Below are positions 1-7,793 of a stretch of DNA of 40,593 nucleotides, in pieces. Position numbers and translations under genes: made by a program. The notes beneath the pieces were generated by a model. The model made no database searches. It was not told the DNA's origin and worked only from the letters and a program-made list of their open reading frames with translations. This stretch comes from Draconibacterium orientale (GTDB lineage: Bacteria; Bacteroidota; Bacteroidia; Bacteroidales; UBA1556). The stretch is taken from positions 1 through 40,593 of the forward strand of contig DZDC01000003.1 in NCBI GenBank assembly GCA_022736595.1. Direction: 5' to 3'. The first letter of the stretch is position 1, and each line of letters begins with the position of its first letter.

Positions 1-2
1 AT

Positions 3-221
3 CAAATTATTCCTTCTTTGTTTGGTAGCATTAATCAAAATTCTGAAGAATTTTTTGTTTTATATCATCCTCGATTTTATACTGTGTTTTTTAGCATTGG
101 AATGCAAAAACTATTCGATATTCAGGAATTGGATTTCAAGTTTAAAAGTTTTCAGCATATTAGATCCAAGATTGATTCCTCAAAACACGAATTATTTGAT
201 TTTACCTCATTAAATGGATAA
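3..221 (+). CDS. C-terminal end of an unidentified protein (5' truncated by window edge)
   Basis: This reading frame is open from the left edge and stops 8 bases inside the next gene. It gives about 72 residues, hydrophilic with scattered aromatics and ending FDFTSLNG, and its codons resemble those of neighbouring genes (many AAA, GAA, ATT, TTT). I do not recognise the family. A second frame is open to position 213, but it encodes a run of L, I, F and C that looks like an out-of-frame reading. The short overlap with the next start codon suggests translational coupling and one operon. The frame choice is tentative because only the tail is visible. Confidence 0.45.
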   Translation, partial: QIIPSLFGSINQNSEEFFVLYHPRFYTVFFSIGMQKLFDIQELDFKFKSFQHIRSKIDSSKHELFDFTSLNG

Positions 222-756
222 AAAAATCTTTAGAAACCAAATTCGCCAAAAATCAAAATTGATGAATTCCGATGAAATTCATCATCAATCTAAATTAATT
301 TTTCAAAGAATTGAGCAAGATTCTGTCTTTCTTCAGGCAAGAGTTGTTCTCGCTTTTTGGTCGCTGAAAGATGAGGTTTTTACTCATGATTTCATTGTAA
401 AATGGAGTAAGGAAAAAACCTTTGCTTTACCGGTAATGATTGGTGATAGCATGGAAATACGGGAGTTTACGGGAGTTCATTATTTGCAAAATCAAAATTC
501 ATTTGGAGTTTTGGAACCAATAAATGGTAAACTGATAGCTTGGGATAACATCGAATTTGCGCTTATTCCTGGTGTAGCTTTCGATTTTAATCACAATCGA
601 TTGGGGAGAGGAAAAGGTTACTATGATCGCATTATGCATCAAATTTCTGCACCAAAAGCTGGATTAGCCTTCGATTATCAATGGGTTGAACATGTCCCTG
701 TTGGTTTACACGATAAGTCGGTGGACTTTGTCTTTACCCCTAATGGAAAATTCTAA
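214..756 (+). CDS. 5-formyltetrahydrofolate cyclo-ligase
   Basis: This enzyme converts 5-formyltetrahydrofolate to 5,10-methenyltetrahydrofolate using ATP, returning a stored folate to one-carbon metabolism in the cytoplasm. The 180 residues match the usual family length. The family signature near residues 125-145 is clear: PGVAFD followed by RLGRGKGYYDR, which forms the ATP/substrate site. The N-terminus (KKIFRNQIRQK) is typical of the family, which begins with a basic helix. The start overlaps the end of the preceding partial gene by 8 bases. The next gene begins 80 bp downstream behind a possible promoter of its own. Nothing is missing or unusual. Confidence 0.93.
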   Translation: MDKKIFRNQIRQKSKLMNSDEIHHQSKLIFQRIEQDSVFLQARVVLAFWSLKDEVFTHDFIVKWSKEKTFALPVMIGDSMEIREFTGVHYLQNQNSFGVLEPINGKLIAWDNIEFALIPGVAFDFNHNRLGRGKGYYDRIMHQISAPKAGLAFDYQWVEHVPVGLHDKSVDFVFTPNGKF

Positions 757-798
757 AGGATATTTTTGATTATAGAATGATGTTAAATAATATTTTCC

Positions 799-806
799 TA
801 CTTTTG
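799..806 (+). promoter_or_regulatory. Possible -7 box before the TAXI-TerB fusion gene
   Basis: TACTTTTG matches the Bacteroidota -7 consensus TAnnTTTG and lies 30 bp before the start codon at 837. No TTG is found 19-23 bp upstream, so the -33 element is poor. Confidence 0.35.
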
Positions 807-836
807 ACTCAAATTGCACATTAAAAAATTTGTGGT

Positions 837-2708
837 ATGGAAGGATGGTCTAAAATTCGAATAGTATTGCTGTTGTTTTTCATTGCGTTGATCAATGATA
901 CAGCCTTGGCTCAAATTAGGTTTGCATCTGGAATTCAATCAGAGGTTTATAATCAATTTGCAACAGATATTTCCAACAATACGCGAGTACCAATCAAGGT
1001 GATAGTAAGTAAAGGAAGTCTTGAAAACTTGTTGCTAATTCAATCTGATTCGGTACAAATGGCACTCATCCAGTACGATGTGTTGTATGATGAGGGAATT
1101 ACCAATCCAAAAATTAAGGAAAACATTAAAGTCTTTTTACCACTTTATGATGAAGAAATTCACCTCATTAGCTTAAAACGAAATGGTATTAAAAACATCG
1201 AAGATATTATTGGTAAGCGGGTTGGAATGGGAAATGAAAATTCAGGAACCATTTTTACCTCTCGCAGTATAAAATCAAAATCGGGAATTGACTGGATTGA
1301 GTATATTGTTGATTTTGAACATTCTATACCTGCATTGTTTAAGGATAGTATCGACGCTTTTTTCTTTGTTGGAGCCGCTCCTTCCAATTTAATTACTGCT
1401 TTGCCCTTAGAGGTTCAAAATCAGTTGCAATTGGTTTCTATTGATTTAGGAAAAAATAACCATTGTTTTGAGAACCAAATCATTCCTAGAAACACTTATT
1501 CTTGGCAAGATACCGATGTGAAAACTTATTCCATTAAGTCGCTTATTATTCTTAACACCATGAATCTTAATGGATCTCGCTTGAATCAAATTGATAGTTT
1601 ATACATGGATTTGAGCGACAACCTCAGAGGGATTCAGCTCAATAAGTTTTCACACCCCAAATGGAAAAGTGTTGAGTTTTCTGATATGGACAATATCGAT
1701 TGGCCCGTTTTTAAAGAGTCTTTTACAGTGAAAGAATGGGTGCTTGATAGCATTGGTTGGCTGGCTGCATTGTTGAGTTTGTTTCAAGTTTACTTTATTG
1801 TCAACAAGCTTTGGAAACGCAAACATGAAGTGCTGGTAACAGAGAGTATTTCTATTTCTGCCATGTTTATCAGCATATTAATCAATTCGTTTTTTGCTAT
1901 TAAAAATATAAGCATTTCGGGCTATGCACAATTTTCAAACAACTTGCTTTGGATTATGGCCTCCAGTGTCAATGTTTTAATAGGTATTGGCCTTTTTGTC
2001 AATGCAAATAAGAAGGTTAATTTTGCCACTCTTTTGGGTAAAGCACTTAATTTGGAGAGGAAAGAGGCTGGAGATTTAGCCAAGGCTTTCTTTCAACCTT
2101 CTGCAGCAGATAAAATCATTGATATTTTGAGCCGTTTAGCTTTGATTGATAATGATTTGGATGCAAAAGAAAAAGCGTACATCCAACATTTTGCTGATGA
2201 ATGGCATATCGAAATCGACTGGGAAATAATACTCACTCAAAAGAAATCGGAAAATAATTCGTTTAATGCCTTGCGTCACGCGGTCCAGAATTATGTATCC
2301 GTATTTCCTCCAGTAGATCAAGCCACCCATTTGATAGATGTGATTCGTTTGCTGATACGTGCCGATGGAGTGGTAAGTAAGGAAGAATTGCTAATGGAGG
2401 CAGAATTGGTGGGAATTATCTCTAAGTATGTTAGTAATTCAGCAGAGATAGAACAGTTTAGAATTGCTGTTGTTCCTCAAAACGAAGCTCAAGATAGAGC
2501 CATACAATCCAAATTTCCGGAACTAGATAAACTGGAGATAGCAGGAGGAACAGCTTACTTATCAGAAAGTTATTTTTCAGAACAATATGCAACTCAATTG
2601 GCTGGTGAATACAGAGCTTTAAATGTGTTTTCTTTGGTTTTTAACCCAAGAGTATTGGCCGAATCGGGCCATTTGATGAATGAAATAAAAGCTCAAATGA
2701 AAGGTTAA
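837..2708 (+). CDS. TAXI-type binding protein fused to three TM helices and TerB-like domains
   Basis: A 623-residue protein with an unusual architecture. Residues 1-25 look like a signal peptide ending near ALAQ. Residues 27-300 align by eye with the TAXI solute-binding protein encoded at 22737-23837: IQYDVL near 78, FLPL near 100, GKRVGMG near 126, IDAFFFVGA near 172, KTYSIKSL near 229. Hydrophobic segments follow at about 303-323, 338-355 and 368-388. Positive residues after the first (NKLWKRKH) and third (NANKK) place the C-terminus in the cytoplasm. Residues 418-535 hold two TerB-like helical repeats, each with an acidic turn followed by K-E (NDLDAKEK; ADGVVSKEE). Inference: a periplasmic ligand sensor that signals to a cytoplasmic TerB module, not a TRAP transporter subunit. 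No TRAP permease lies nearby. The TAXI assignment is firm; the TerB assignment is by pattern. Confidence 0.8.
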   Translation: MEGWSKIRIVLLLFFIALINDTALAQIRFASGIQSEVYNQFATDISNNTRVPIKVIVSKGSLENLLLIQSDSVQMALIQYDVLYDEGITNPKIKENIKVFLPLYDEEIHLISLKRNGIKNIEDIIGKRVGMGNENSGTIFTSRSIKSKSGIDWIEYIVDFEHSIPALFKDSIDAFFFVGAAPSNLITALPLEVQNQLQLVSIDLGKNNHCFENQIIPRNTYSWQDTDVKTYSIKSLIILNTMNLNGSRLNQIDSLYMDLSDNLRGIQLNKFSHPKWKSVEFSDMDNIDWPVFKESFTVKEWVLDSIGWLAALLSLFQVYFIVNKLWKRKHEVLVTESISISAMFISILINSFFAIKNISISGYAQFSNNLLWIMASSVNVLIGIGLFVNANKKVNFATLLGKALNLERKEAGDLAKAFFQPSAADKIIDILSRLALIDNDLDAKEKAYIQHFADEWHIEIDWEIILTQKKSENNSFNALRHAVQNYVSVFPPVDQATHLIDVIRLLIRADGVVSKEELLMEAELVGIISKYVSNSAEIEQFRIAVVPQNEAQDRAIQSKFPELDKLEIAGGTAYLSESYFSEQYATQLAGEYRALNVFSLVFNPRVLAESGHLMNEIKAQMKG

Positions 2709-2946
2709 AGTTATGGATTTCCAGCGATTATGTTCAAGTTAGTCGGTTGTCATTATACTTGTTAATATTAGATATTGGAGATTTAAAACTATTTGGAAAA
2801 TAATTGTTAATTAAACAAAGATTCTAAAGCATATATTCGTCTTGTTATATGTGCGAATCGAATCAAAATTTATTCCCGTTTTCTAAATAATTGGTGTTGA
2901 TTTAGGATTAAATAGGATTGATTTAATTAAAATGATTTATTGTGTG

Positions 2947-2954
2947 TACTTTTG
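2947..2954 (+). promoter_or_regulatory. -7 box of a possible short transcript upstream of guaA
   Basis: TACTTTTG matches TAnnTTTG. The nearest upstream TTG is 26 bp away, so the -33 match is weak. It lies only 29 bp before a terminator hairpin. Confidence 0.35.
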
Positions 2955-2957
2955 CTT

Positions 2958-3011
2958 AATGATTTGATGAAATTTTAGCACAGAACCTACAACTTGTTTG
3001 TAGGTTTTTTT
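2958..3011 (+). ncRNA. Predicted ~50-nt orphan transcript or attenuated leader before guaA
   Basis: The segment between the -7 box at 2947-2954 and the terminator at 2984-3011 would make an RNA of about 50 nt with only two- and three-codon reading frames. It is purely a prediction from promoter and terminator placement. It may instead be the terminator of the upstream transcript, with the TACTTTTG match being chance. Confidence 0.25.
2984..3011 (+). terminator. Intrinsic terminator upstream of guaA
   Basis: AACCTACAA (2984-2992), a 5-nt loop, then TTGTAGGTT (2998-3006): a perfect 9-bp stem running into a seven-T tract (3005-3011). It sits about 275 bp after the previous gene and 115 bp before guaA. 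Confidence 0.75.
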
Positions 3012-3113
3012 GTTTAGAGTATAACCAAATTTACGCAAACGGTGAATTTTATCAATCCTATTAATTTCTGGCATTTTACACTATTTTTTCTGTAAAGTTC
3101 AATACGCTTTTTA

Positions 3114-3121
3114 TACTTTTG
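3114..3121 (+). promoter_or_regulatory. guaA -7 box
   Basis: TACTTTTG matches TAnnTTTG exactly and ends 4 bp before the guaA ATG. A start site at the usual distance would fall at or beside the start codon. The -33 region (TTCTG near 3088) is only partly matched. Confidence 0.5.
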
Positions 3122-3125
3122 TAAG

Positions 3126-4655
3126 ATGAAAAATGCAATCTTAATCCTTGATTTTGGGTCACAATATACCCAGTTGATCGCCCGCAGAGTACGTGAATTG
3201 AATGTTTACTGTGAGATTCATCCCTATAATCATATTCCGGAATATATAGCTGATTTTAAAGGTGTTATTCTGTCTGGAAGTCCATCATCTGTCAGAGATA
3301 ATAATGCTCCAATGCCTAATCTGTCGCAAATTCGTGGGGCAAAACCGCTACTTGGAGTTTGCTACGGTGCGCAGTATTTAGCACAGTCCGAAGGGGGGAA
3401 TGTTATGCCATCGGCTACTCGAGAATATGGAAGAGCCAATCTTCATTTTGTAGATCAAAGTAGTGAATTGCTTAAAGGAATGACTCAGAACAGCCAAGTA
3501 TGGATGTCGCACGGGGATACCATTACCACTATTCCTCAAAGCTTTGAGATCATTTCCAGTACTTCCGATGTTAATGTGGCAGGTTTTAAAATAAAGGGCG
3601 AAGCGACTTATGGAATTCAATTTCATCCCGAAGTTTATCATTCAAAGGAAGGTCAAAAGCTTTTAAGTAATTATGTGATAGATATATGCAATTGTGAACC
3701 AGATTGGACTCCTGCTAGTTTTGTAGAAACTTCGGTGGAGGATTTACGTCTCCAATTGGGCAACGACAAAGTTGTTTTAGGTCTTTCCGGAGGAGTGGAT
3801 TCCAGTGTTGCAGCAGTGCTTCTGAATAAAGCCATAGGAAGTAATTTATATTGCATTTTTGTAGATAATGGACTTTTAAGAAAAAATGAATTTGAAGAAG
3901 TTCTCAATTCATACAAAGGAATGGGATTGAATGTGAAAGGAGTGGATGCTAAACAACGTTTTTACGATGCCTTAAAAGGGCTAACCGATCCCGAAGCCAA
4001 ACGTAAAGCCATTGGCAAAACCTTTATCGACGTTTTTGATCATGAAAGTCATCAAATTGAGGATGTAATTTGGTTGGCTCAAGGAACCATTTATCCCGAT
4101 GTTATTGAATCAGTTAGCGTAAAAGGGCCAAGTGCAACCATCAAATCGCATCATAATGTGGGTGGATTGCCTGATTATATGAAACTTAAAATTGTTGAGC
4201 CCCTTAAGTCACTTTTTAAGGATGAAGTGCGCAGGGTGGGAGCTTCATTGAATATGAGTCAAGAATTACTCGGGCGCCATCCATTTCCTGGTCCAGGACT
4301 TGGAATTAGAATCCTTGGGGATATTACCGCTGATAAAGTTAAAATTCTGCAAGAAGTAGATTATATTTACATTAGCTCCTTGAAGGAGTTTGGTCTTTAC
4401 GATAAAGTTTGGCAAGCTGGTTCCATATTGTTACCAATTCAATCTGTTGGAGTTATGGGCGATGAACGCACCTACGAACAAGTGGTGGCGCTCAGAGCTG
4501 TGGAATCAACCGACGGAATGACCGCCGACTGGGTGCATTTGCCCTATGAATTTTTAGCCAAAGTGAGTAACGAAATTATCAATAAAGTTCGTGGGGTGAA
4601 TAGAGTGGTTTATGATATCAGTTCCAAACCTCCTGCTACCATTGAATGGGAATAG
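3126..4655 (+). CDS. guaA: GMP synthase (glutamine-hydrolysing)
   Basis: GuaA aminates XMP to GMP using glutamine and ATP, the last step of guanine nucleotide synthesis, in the cytoplasm. The 509 residues are close to the usual length. The class I amidotransferase domain fills about 1-190: nucleophile C79 in GVCYGAQ, and the His/Glu pair H167 and E169 in QFHPEV. The ATP pyrophosphatase P-loop SGGVDS is at 221-226. The C-terminal dimerisation domain carries HPFPGPGLGIR and ends with the typical PPATIEWE. The start is fixed because the conserved ILILDFGSQYTQ begins at residue 5. A LysM-type gene follows 40 bp downstream on the same strand without a clear promoter, so the two may be co-transcribed. 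Confidence 0.98.
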   Translation: MKNAILILDFGSQYTQLIARRVRELNVYCEIHPYNHIPEYIADFKGVILSGSPSSVRDNNAPMPNLSQIRGAKPLLGVCYGAQYLAQSEGGNVMPSATREYGRANLHFVDQSSELLKGMTQNSQVWMSHGDTITTIPQSFEIISSTSDVNVAGFKIKGEATYGIQFHPEVYHSKEGQKLLSNYVIDICNCEPDWTPASFVETSVEDLRLQLGNDKVVLGLSGGVDSSVAAVLLNKAIGSNLYCIFVDNGLLRKNEFEEVLNSYKGMGLNVKGVDAKQRFYDALKGLTDPEAKRKAIGKTFIDVFDHESHQIEDVIWLAQGTIYPDVIESVSVKGPSATIKSHHNVGGLPDYMKLKIVEPLKSLFKDEVRRVGASLNMSQELLGRHPFPGPGLGIRILGDITADKVKILQEVDYIYISSLKEFGLYDKVWQAGSILLPIQSVGVMGDERTYEQVVALRAVESTDGMTADWVHLPYEFLAKVSNEIINKVRGVNRVVYDISSKPPATIEWE

Positions 4656-4695
4656 TTATTGATTATTACTCAGGCGTTTTTTAATACAACCAATT

Positions 4696-6561
4696 ATGAA
4701 TAGAATAAAGTTTTTCGCTGTGAAATTTGTAATAATGCTTCTATTATTATTCTCATTTCAAGGTGTCTTGTTGGCTCAAGCTGAGACCTCTAAGAGTTCT
4801 CAAATTATGCAAGATGTATCGGGTAAAAGCTTTTATGTGCATAAAGTAGTGAAAGGAGAAAATCTATTTCGTTTAACCCAAATCTACGGTACGCCCACAG
4901 ATACAATTCTTAAATACAATCCTCAAATAAAAAAGGATATCAAATCAGGTATGGAAATTAAAATTCCAGTACCTGTGGTAATAGCACCAAAAGCACCAGC
5001 AATAAAGGTAGATGAAGGCTTTCATAAAGTAGAAAAGGGCGAAACGGCTTTTAGTATTTGTAAAGAATATAATATTTCTCAAGAGGATTTATTGAAATGG
5101 AACAAACTAACGGATGCAAATCTACAAATAGGCCAATTGTTAAGGGTCAAAGCGCCTCAAGAATTAGAATCTAAAACACCTACCGCTACAGCTACCTATT
5201 CAAAATATACCATAAAGCCAGGGGATACTTATTACTTTCTTGAGAAAAATACTGGGTTAAAAACGCAACAACTTAAAGAAATTAATCCACAACTCGCTGA
5301 TAAAGGTCTTAGTGCAGGCATGGCCATCAATGTGCCAGTAGGTTGTAAGCTTTTAAGTCTTCCTAAAGTAGATGGAAAAGATAGTCTGAAAACAGGAACC
5401 AATCAATTACCCGACGAAAATAGCCAGCCTAAAAATGTTGGTTTTTCTAAATGTGGCGACCCCAGTAAGAAAGGTAAAGTTTATCAAATTGGGTTGTTAA
5501 TTCCTTTGTATTTACAAAATGAAAAAGACATAAATGTTGAGAACAAATTCGCAATTCAAAAACCAGAATCCTATATTTCTTTAAGGTTTATTGAGTTTTA
5601 TCAAGCAGCGCAGTTGGCCTTTGACTCCTTATCTAAACTTGGTTTTAAAGCTGAAATTTTTGTTTGGGATACCAAAGGCGACCCAAAAGTAGTTGATTCC
5701 ATTTGCAAGCTCGATGAGTTTAAAAATTTGGATTTGGTTTTAGGTCCCTTTTATCAAAAGACATTTTCGGCAGTTGAAACTGCAATTGCAAACAGAGATA
5801 TGGTTTGGGTGGATATGTTTAGCACCGATGCTCCTAAAAACATTACTAAGGCAAATGTTTTTATACTTAAAACAACAGAGTATTACCAATACTATTCTTT
5901 GGCAAAATACATCAATGACAGCCTAAGAAACAGCGTGGTTTCTATTCTTCATAGTGGAACATCTTCTGAATTAAAGCAATTGGGCATTTTGAAGAGCGCA
6001 TTGCAAGCCGCCGGAGTCGGAAGCAATGTCTATGATTACCGAAGTGGTGGTTTTAACTCATTGATGGGAAATTTAAGAAGCGGCAACACTGCCAATGTTA
6101 TTTTTAATTTAACTACCGATGAAGTAAAAGTGAGCAACTTTTTAAGATTACTCAATCCCCATCGCGAAAAATCAATCATTTATTTAATGGCTCTTGAAAA
6201 GCAGTGGGCTGGACTAAAAACATTGGAAACCGAATATTTGGGTAATCTCGGATATACTACTGCAAATGATTACTATGTGAACTATGCCGATAGTAGTGAT
6301 GCAGCCTATTTTGAGAGTAAATTCTATTCTAAATATGGTAAGGCACCAGGGAAGATTGGGGTTATGGGTTATGATGTAAGCATGTATTTTGGAATGGCGC
6401 TTCTTCGGTATGGAAAAGATTTTGACGCTTGTCTTAAAATTTACCCACAAAAAATGCTTCATACTCCCACGAGCTTCAAGTCGTTAGGCAATGGGGTATA
6501 TCAAAATACCAAAGCCAATGTAGTAAGTCATAAAGGTTTTATTCGGTCACGAAAAAATTAA
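4696..6561 (+). CDS. LysM repeat protein with a C-terminal periplasmic-binding fold
   Basis: A 621-residue exported protein. A signal peptide (MLLLLFSFQGVLLAQ, about 14-28) is followed by three LysM peptidoglycan-binding motifs at about 46-92, 109-153 and 170-215. Each has a K-x-G-[ED] turn and a closing I-x-[IV]-P or equivalent. After a linker, residues from about 264 resemble a type 1 periplasmic binding fold of the branched-chain amino acid receptor kind: it begins YQIGLLIPLY and later has DLVLGPFYQK and GVMGYDVSMY. Inference: a wall-anchored periplasmic protein, possibly a sensor or scaffold; no ABC permease is near. I recall similar LysM proteins next to guaA in other Bacteroidota. The substrate is unknown. 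Confidence 0.85.
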   Translation: MNRIKFFAVKFVIMLLLLFSFQGVLLAQAETSKSSQIMQDVSGKSFYVHKVVKGENLFRLTQIYGTPTDTILKYNPQIKKDIKSGMEIKIPVPVVIAPKAPAIKVDEGFHKVEKGETAFSICKEYNISQEDLLKWNKLTDANLQIGQLLRVKAPQELESKTPTATATYSKYTIKPGDTYYFLEKNTGLKTQQLKEINPQLADKGLSAGMAINVPVGCKLLSLPKVDGKDSLKTGTNQLPDENSQPKNVGFSKCGDPSKKGKVYQIGLLIPLYLQNEKDINVENKFAIQKPESYISLRFIEFYQAAQLAFDSLSKLGFKAEIFVWDTKGDPKVVDSICKLDEFKNLDLVLGPFYQKTFSAVETAIANRDMVWVDMFSTDAPKNITKANVFILKTTEYYQYYSLAKYINDSLRNSVVSILHSGTSSELKQLGILKSALQAAGVGSNVYDYRSGGFNSLMGNLRSGNTANVIFNLTTDEVKVSNFLRLLNPHREKSIIYLMALEKQWAGLKTLETEYLGNLGYTTANDYYVNYADSSDAAYFESKFYSKYGKAPGKIGVMGYDVSMYFGMALLRYGKDFDACLKIYPQKMLHTPTSFKSLGNGVYQNTKANVVSHKGFIRSRKN

Positions 6562-6565
6562 AGCT

Positions 6566-6682
6566 ATGAGCAATAATAATGCAACTGTTTATATCATTGT
6601 AGCCATCGTTGTTGCTCACTTCTTAGTAGGAATTGGGTACTTGATATACAAGATTTATTACAATAATGATAAATCAACATAG
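6566..6682 (+). CDS. 38-residue single-pass membrane microprotein
   Basis: A short reading frame begins 4 bp after the stop of the LysM gene and ends about 60 bp before tatA. It starts MSNNNATVYIIVAIVVAHFL and continues with GIGYLIYKIYYNNDKST. Residues 8-28 form one clear hydrophobic helix, followed by a basic and polar tail with two aromatics at the membrane edge. The tight spacing, complete ORF and well-formed helix argue that it is translated as the last gene of the guaA-LysM unit. A function at the membrane is likely, but I do not recognise a family. It is too short for most gene finders. It could be a chance ORF. Confidence 0.6.
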   Translation: MSNNNATVYIIVAIVVAHFLVGIGYLIYKIYYNNDKST

Positions 6683-6713
6683 TTTTTTTGAATACAAATG
6701 GCATTTTAAGTAG

Positions 6714-6721
6714 TACTTTTG
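6714..6721 (+). promoter_or_regulatory. tatA promoter -7 box
   Basis: TACTTTTG matches TAnnTTTG, and TTTG at 6687-6690 could be the -33 element at the long spacing of 23 bp. The predicted start site is near 6725. It therefore supports the tatA ATG at 6742 over an in-frame ATG at 6688. Confidence 0.55.
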
Positions 6722-6741
6722 TTAATATAAATTTAAATAAT

Positions 6742-6948
6742 ATGATTCAATTCAATATTTTGCTCGGCATTGTGGGTGTTAATGAGATTATTGTAATCTT
6801 AATTGTAGTGTTGTTGCTTTTTGGAGGTAAGAAAATTCCCGAACTAATGAGAGGTTTAGGCAAAGGAATGAAAGAATTTAAAGATGCTTCCCGCGATATA
6901 CAGGAGGAAATCAAGAATAATGATCCAACCAAGGAATTACGTAAATAA
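6742..6948 (+). CDS. tatA: Sec-independent translocase TatA/B/E family subunit
   Basis: TatA oligomers form the protein-conducting element of the twin-arginine translocase, which exports folded proteins across the inner membrane. From the ATG at 6742 the product is 68 residues. It has a short N-terminal membrane helix (EIIVILIVVLLLFG), then the hallmark hinge FGGKKIPELMRGLGKGMKEFK and an acidic/basic amphipathic helix and tail. An upstream in-frame ATG at 6688 would add 18 residues but lies before the predicted promoter. tatC begins 5 bp after the stop. No separate tatB is visible, as is common in Bacteroidota. Confidence 0.93.
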   Translation: MIQFNILLGIVGVNEIIVILIVVLLLFGGKKIPELMRGLGKGMKEFKDASRDIQEEIKNNDPTKELRK

Positions 6949-6953
6949 TATCG

Positions 6954-7790
6954 ATGCCTCTTTTTAATAGAGCTAAATTGCAACAAACCAATGATTCCAC
7001 ACAAATGGGGTTTTGGGATCATCTTGACGTGCTCCGACGGTCGTTAATGCGCATTTTCGTAGTAATAATAACCTTGGCTGTTTTAGCCTTTGTGTATTCC
7101 GACTTTGTGTATAATGAAATCATTTTAGCCCCAAAGAATCCCAATTTCTTTACCAATAAATTTATGTGTGAAATAGGTAATGCATTAAATATTAGTGTAT
7201 TATGTATTAATCAACGTGAATTTACCTTGAATAATCTTGAGATGGCAGGCCAGTTTCGGTCCAATATGTTAATTGCTGTGGTTTCTGGTTTTGTGGTTGC
7301 ACTGCCGTATTTACTTGCTGAAATTTGGTGGTTTGTGCGACCCGCTCTTACTCCAAAAGAGCGAAAAGGGATTCGTGGTTTTGTATTTATTACCTCTTTC
7401 CTTTTTGCTTTAGGAATTGCTTTTGGCTACTATCTTATTACACCACTTTCAATTGATTTCTTGGTGTCTTGGACTTTGAGCCCTGATATTGTAAATACCA
7501 TTCAATTGAGTTCGTATATTAGTCTCGTAGTGATGATTAGCCTTTCGACTGGCTTGGTTTTTCAGCTCCCGGTTTTAGTTTTCTTTCTTGCAAAAATGGG
7601 AATAGTCTCTGCAGCATTTCTAAAGCAATATCGAAAGCATGCAATTGTTGTCATCTTTATTCTGTCAGCAGTAATCACTCCGCCAGATATTTTTAGTCAA
7701 GTTCTCGTTTCTTTGCCTTTGATTTTGCTTTATGAAATAAGCATTAGAATAGCAAAGAGAGTTGAAAAAAATCGTCTTGAAGAATTATAG
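6954..7790 (+). CDS. tatC: Sec-independent protein translocase TatC
   Basis: TatC is the membrane receptor that reads the twin-arginine signal peptide and assembles with TatA. The 278-residue length fits the family. The cytoplasmic N-terminus carries the conserved element GFWDHLDVLRRSLMRI, and six hydrophobic segments follow. RPALTPKERKG before the third segment is the family's conserved cytoplasmic loop. A periplasmic loop of about 50 residues after helix 1 contains two cysteines (FMCEIGNALNISVLCI), which could form a disulfide. The gene sits 5 bp after tatA and 3 bp before the next gene, so all three should be co-transcribed. Confidence 0.96.
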   Translation: MPLFNRAKLQQTNDSTQMGFWDHLDVLRRSLMRIFVVIITLAVLAFVYSDFVYNEIILAPKNPNFFTNKFMCEIGNALNISVLCINQREFTLNNLEMAGQFRSNMLIAVVSGFVVALPYLLAEIWWFVRPALTPKERKGIRGFVFITSFLFALGIAFGYYLITPLSIDFLVSWTLSPDIVNTIQLSSYISLVVMISLSTGLVFQLPVLVFFLAKMGIVSAAFLKQYRKHAIVVIFILSAVITPPDIFSQVLVSLPLILLYEISIRIAKRVEKNRLEEL

Positions 7791-7793
7791 CCA

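Larger units (their letters stand above)
2709..3125. other. 417-bp AT-rich intergenic region before guaA
   Basis: I see no credible protein gene here. The region holds a direct repeat of TTGATTTA at 2897-2904 and 2918-2925 (21 bp apart), a -7-like box at 2947, an intrinsic terminator at 2984, and the guaA -7 box at 3114. The first 180 bases show nothing I can name. Confidence 0.6.

Noticed and set aside
22..213. Alternative open frame at the left edge encoding an L/I/F-rich peptide
   Set aside because: It looks like a shifted reading of the hydrophilic frame 3-221. No signal or domain logic supports it, though the partial view prevents certainty.
2958..2980. Two- and three-codon reading frames in the presumed short RNA before guaA
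   Set aside because: Too short to be a leader peptide with regulatory codons; ATG followed soon by a stop is frequent in AT-rich DNA.
4672..4686. 15-bp identity AGGCGTTTTTTAATA shared with 36676-36690
   Set aside because: A 15-mer match in 40 kb of AT-rich DNA is expected by chance, and the two copies have opposite orientation relative to their genes.
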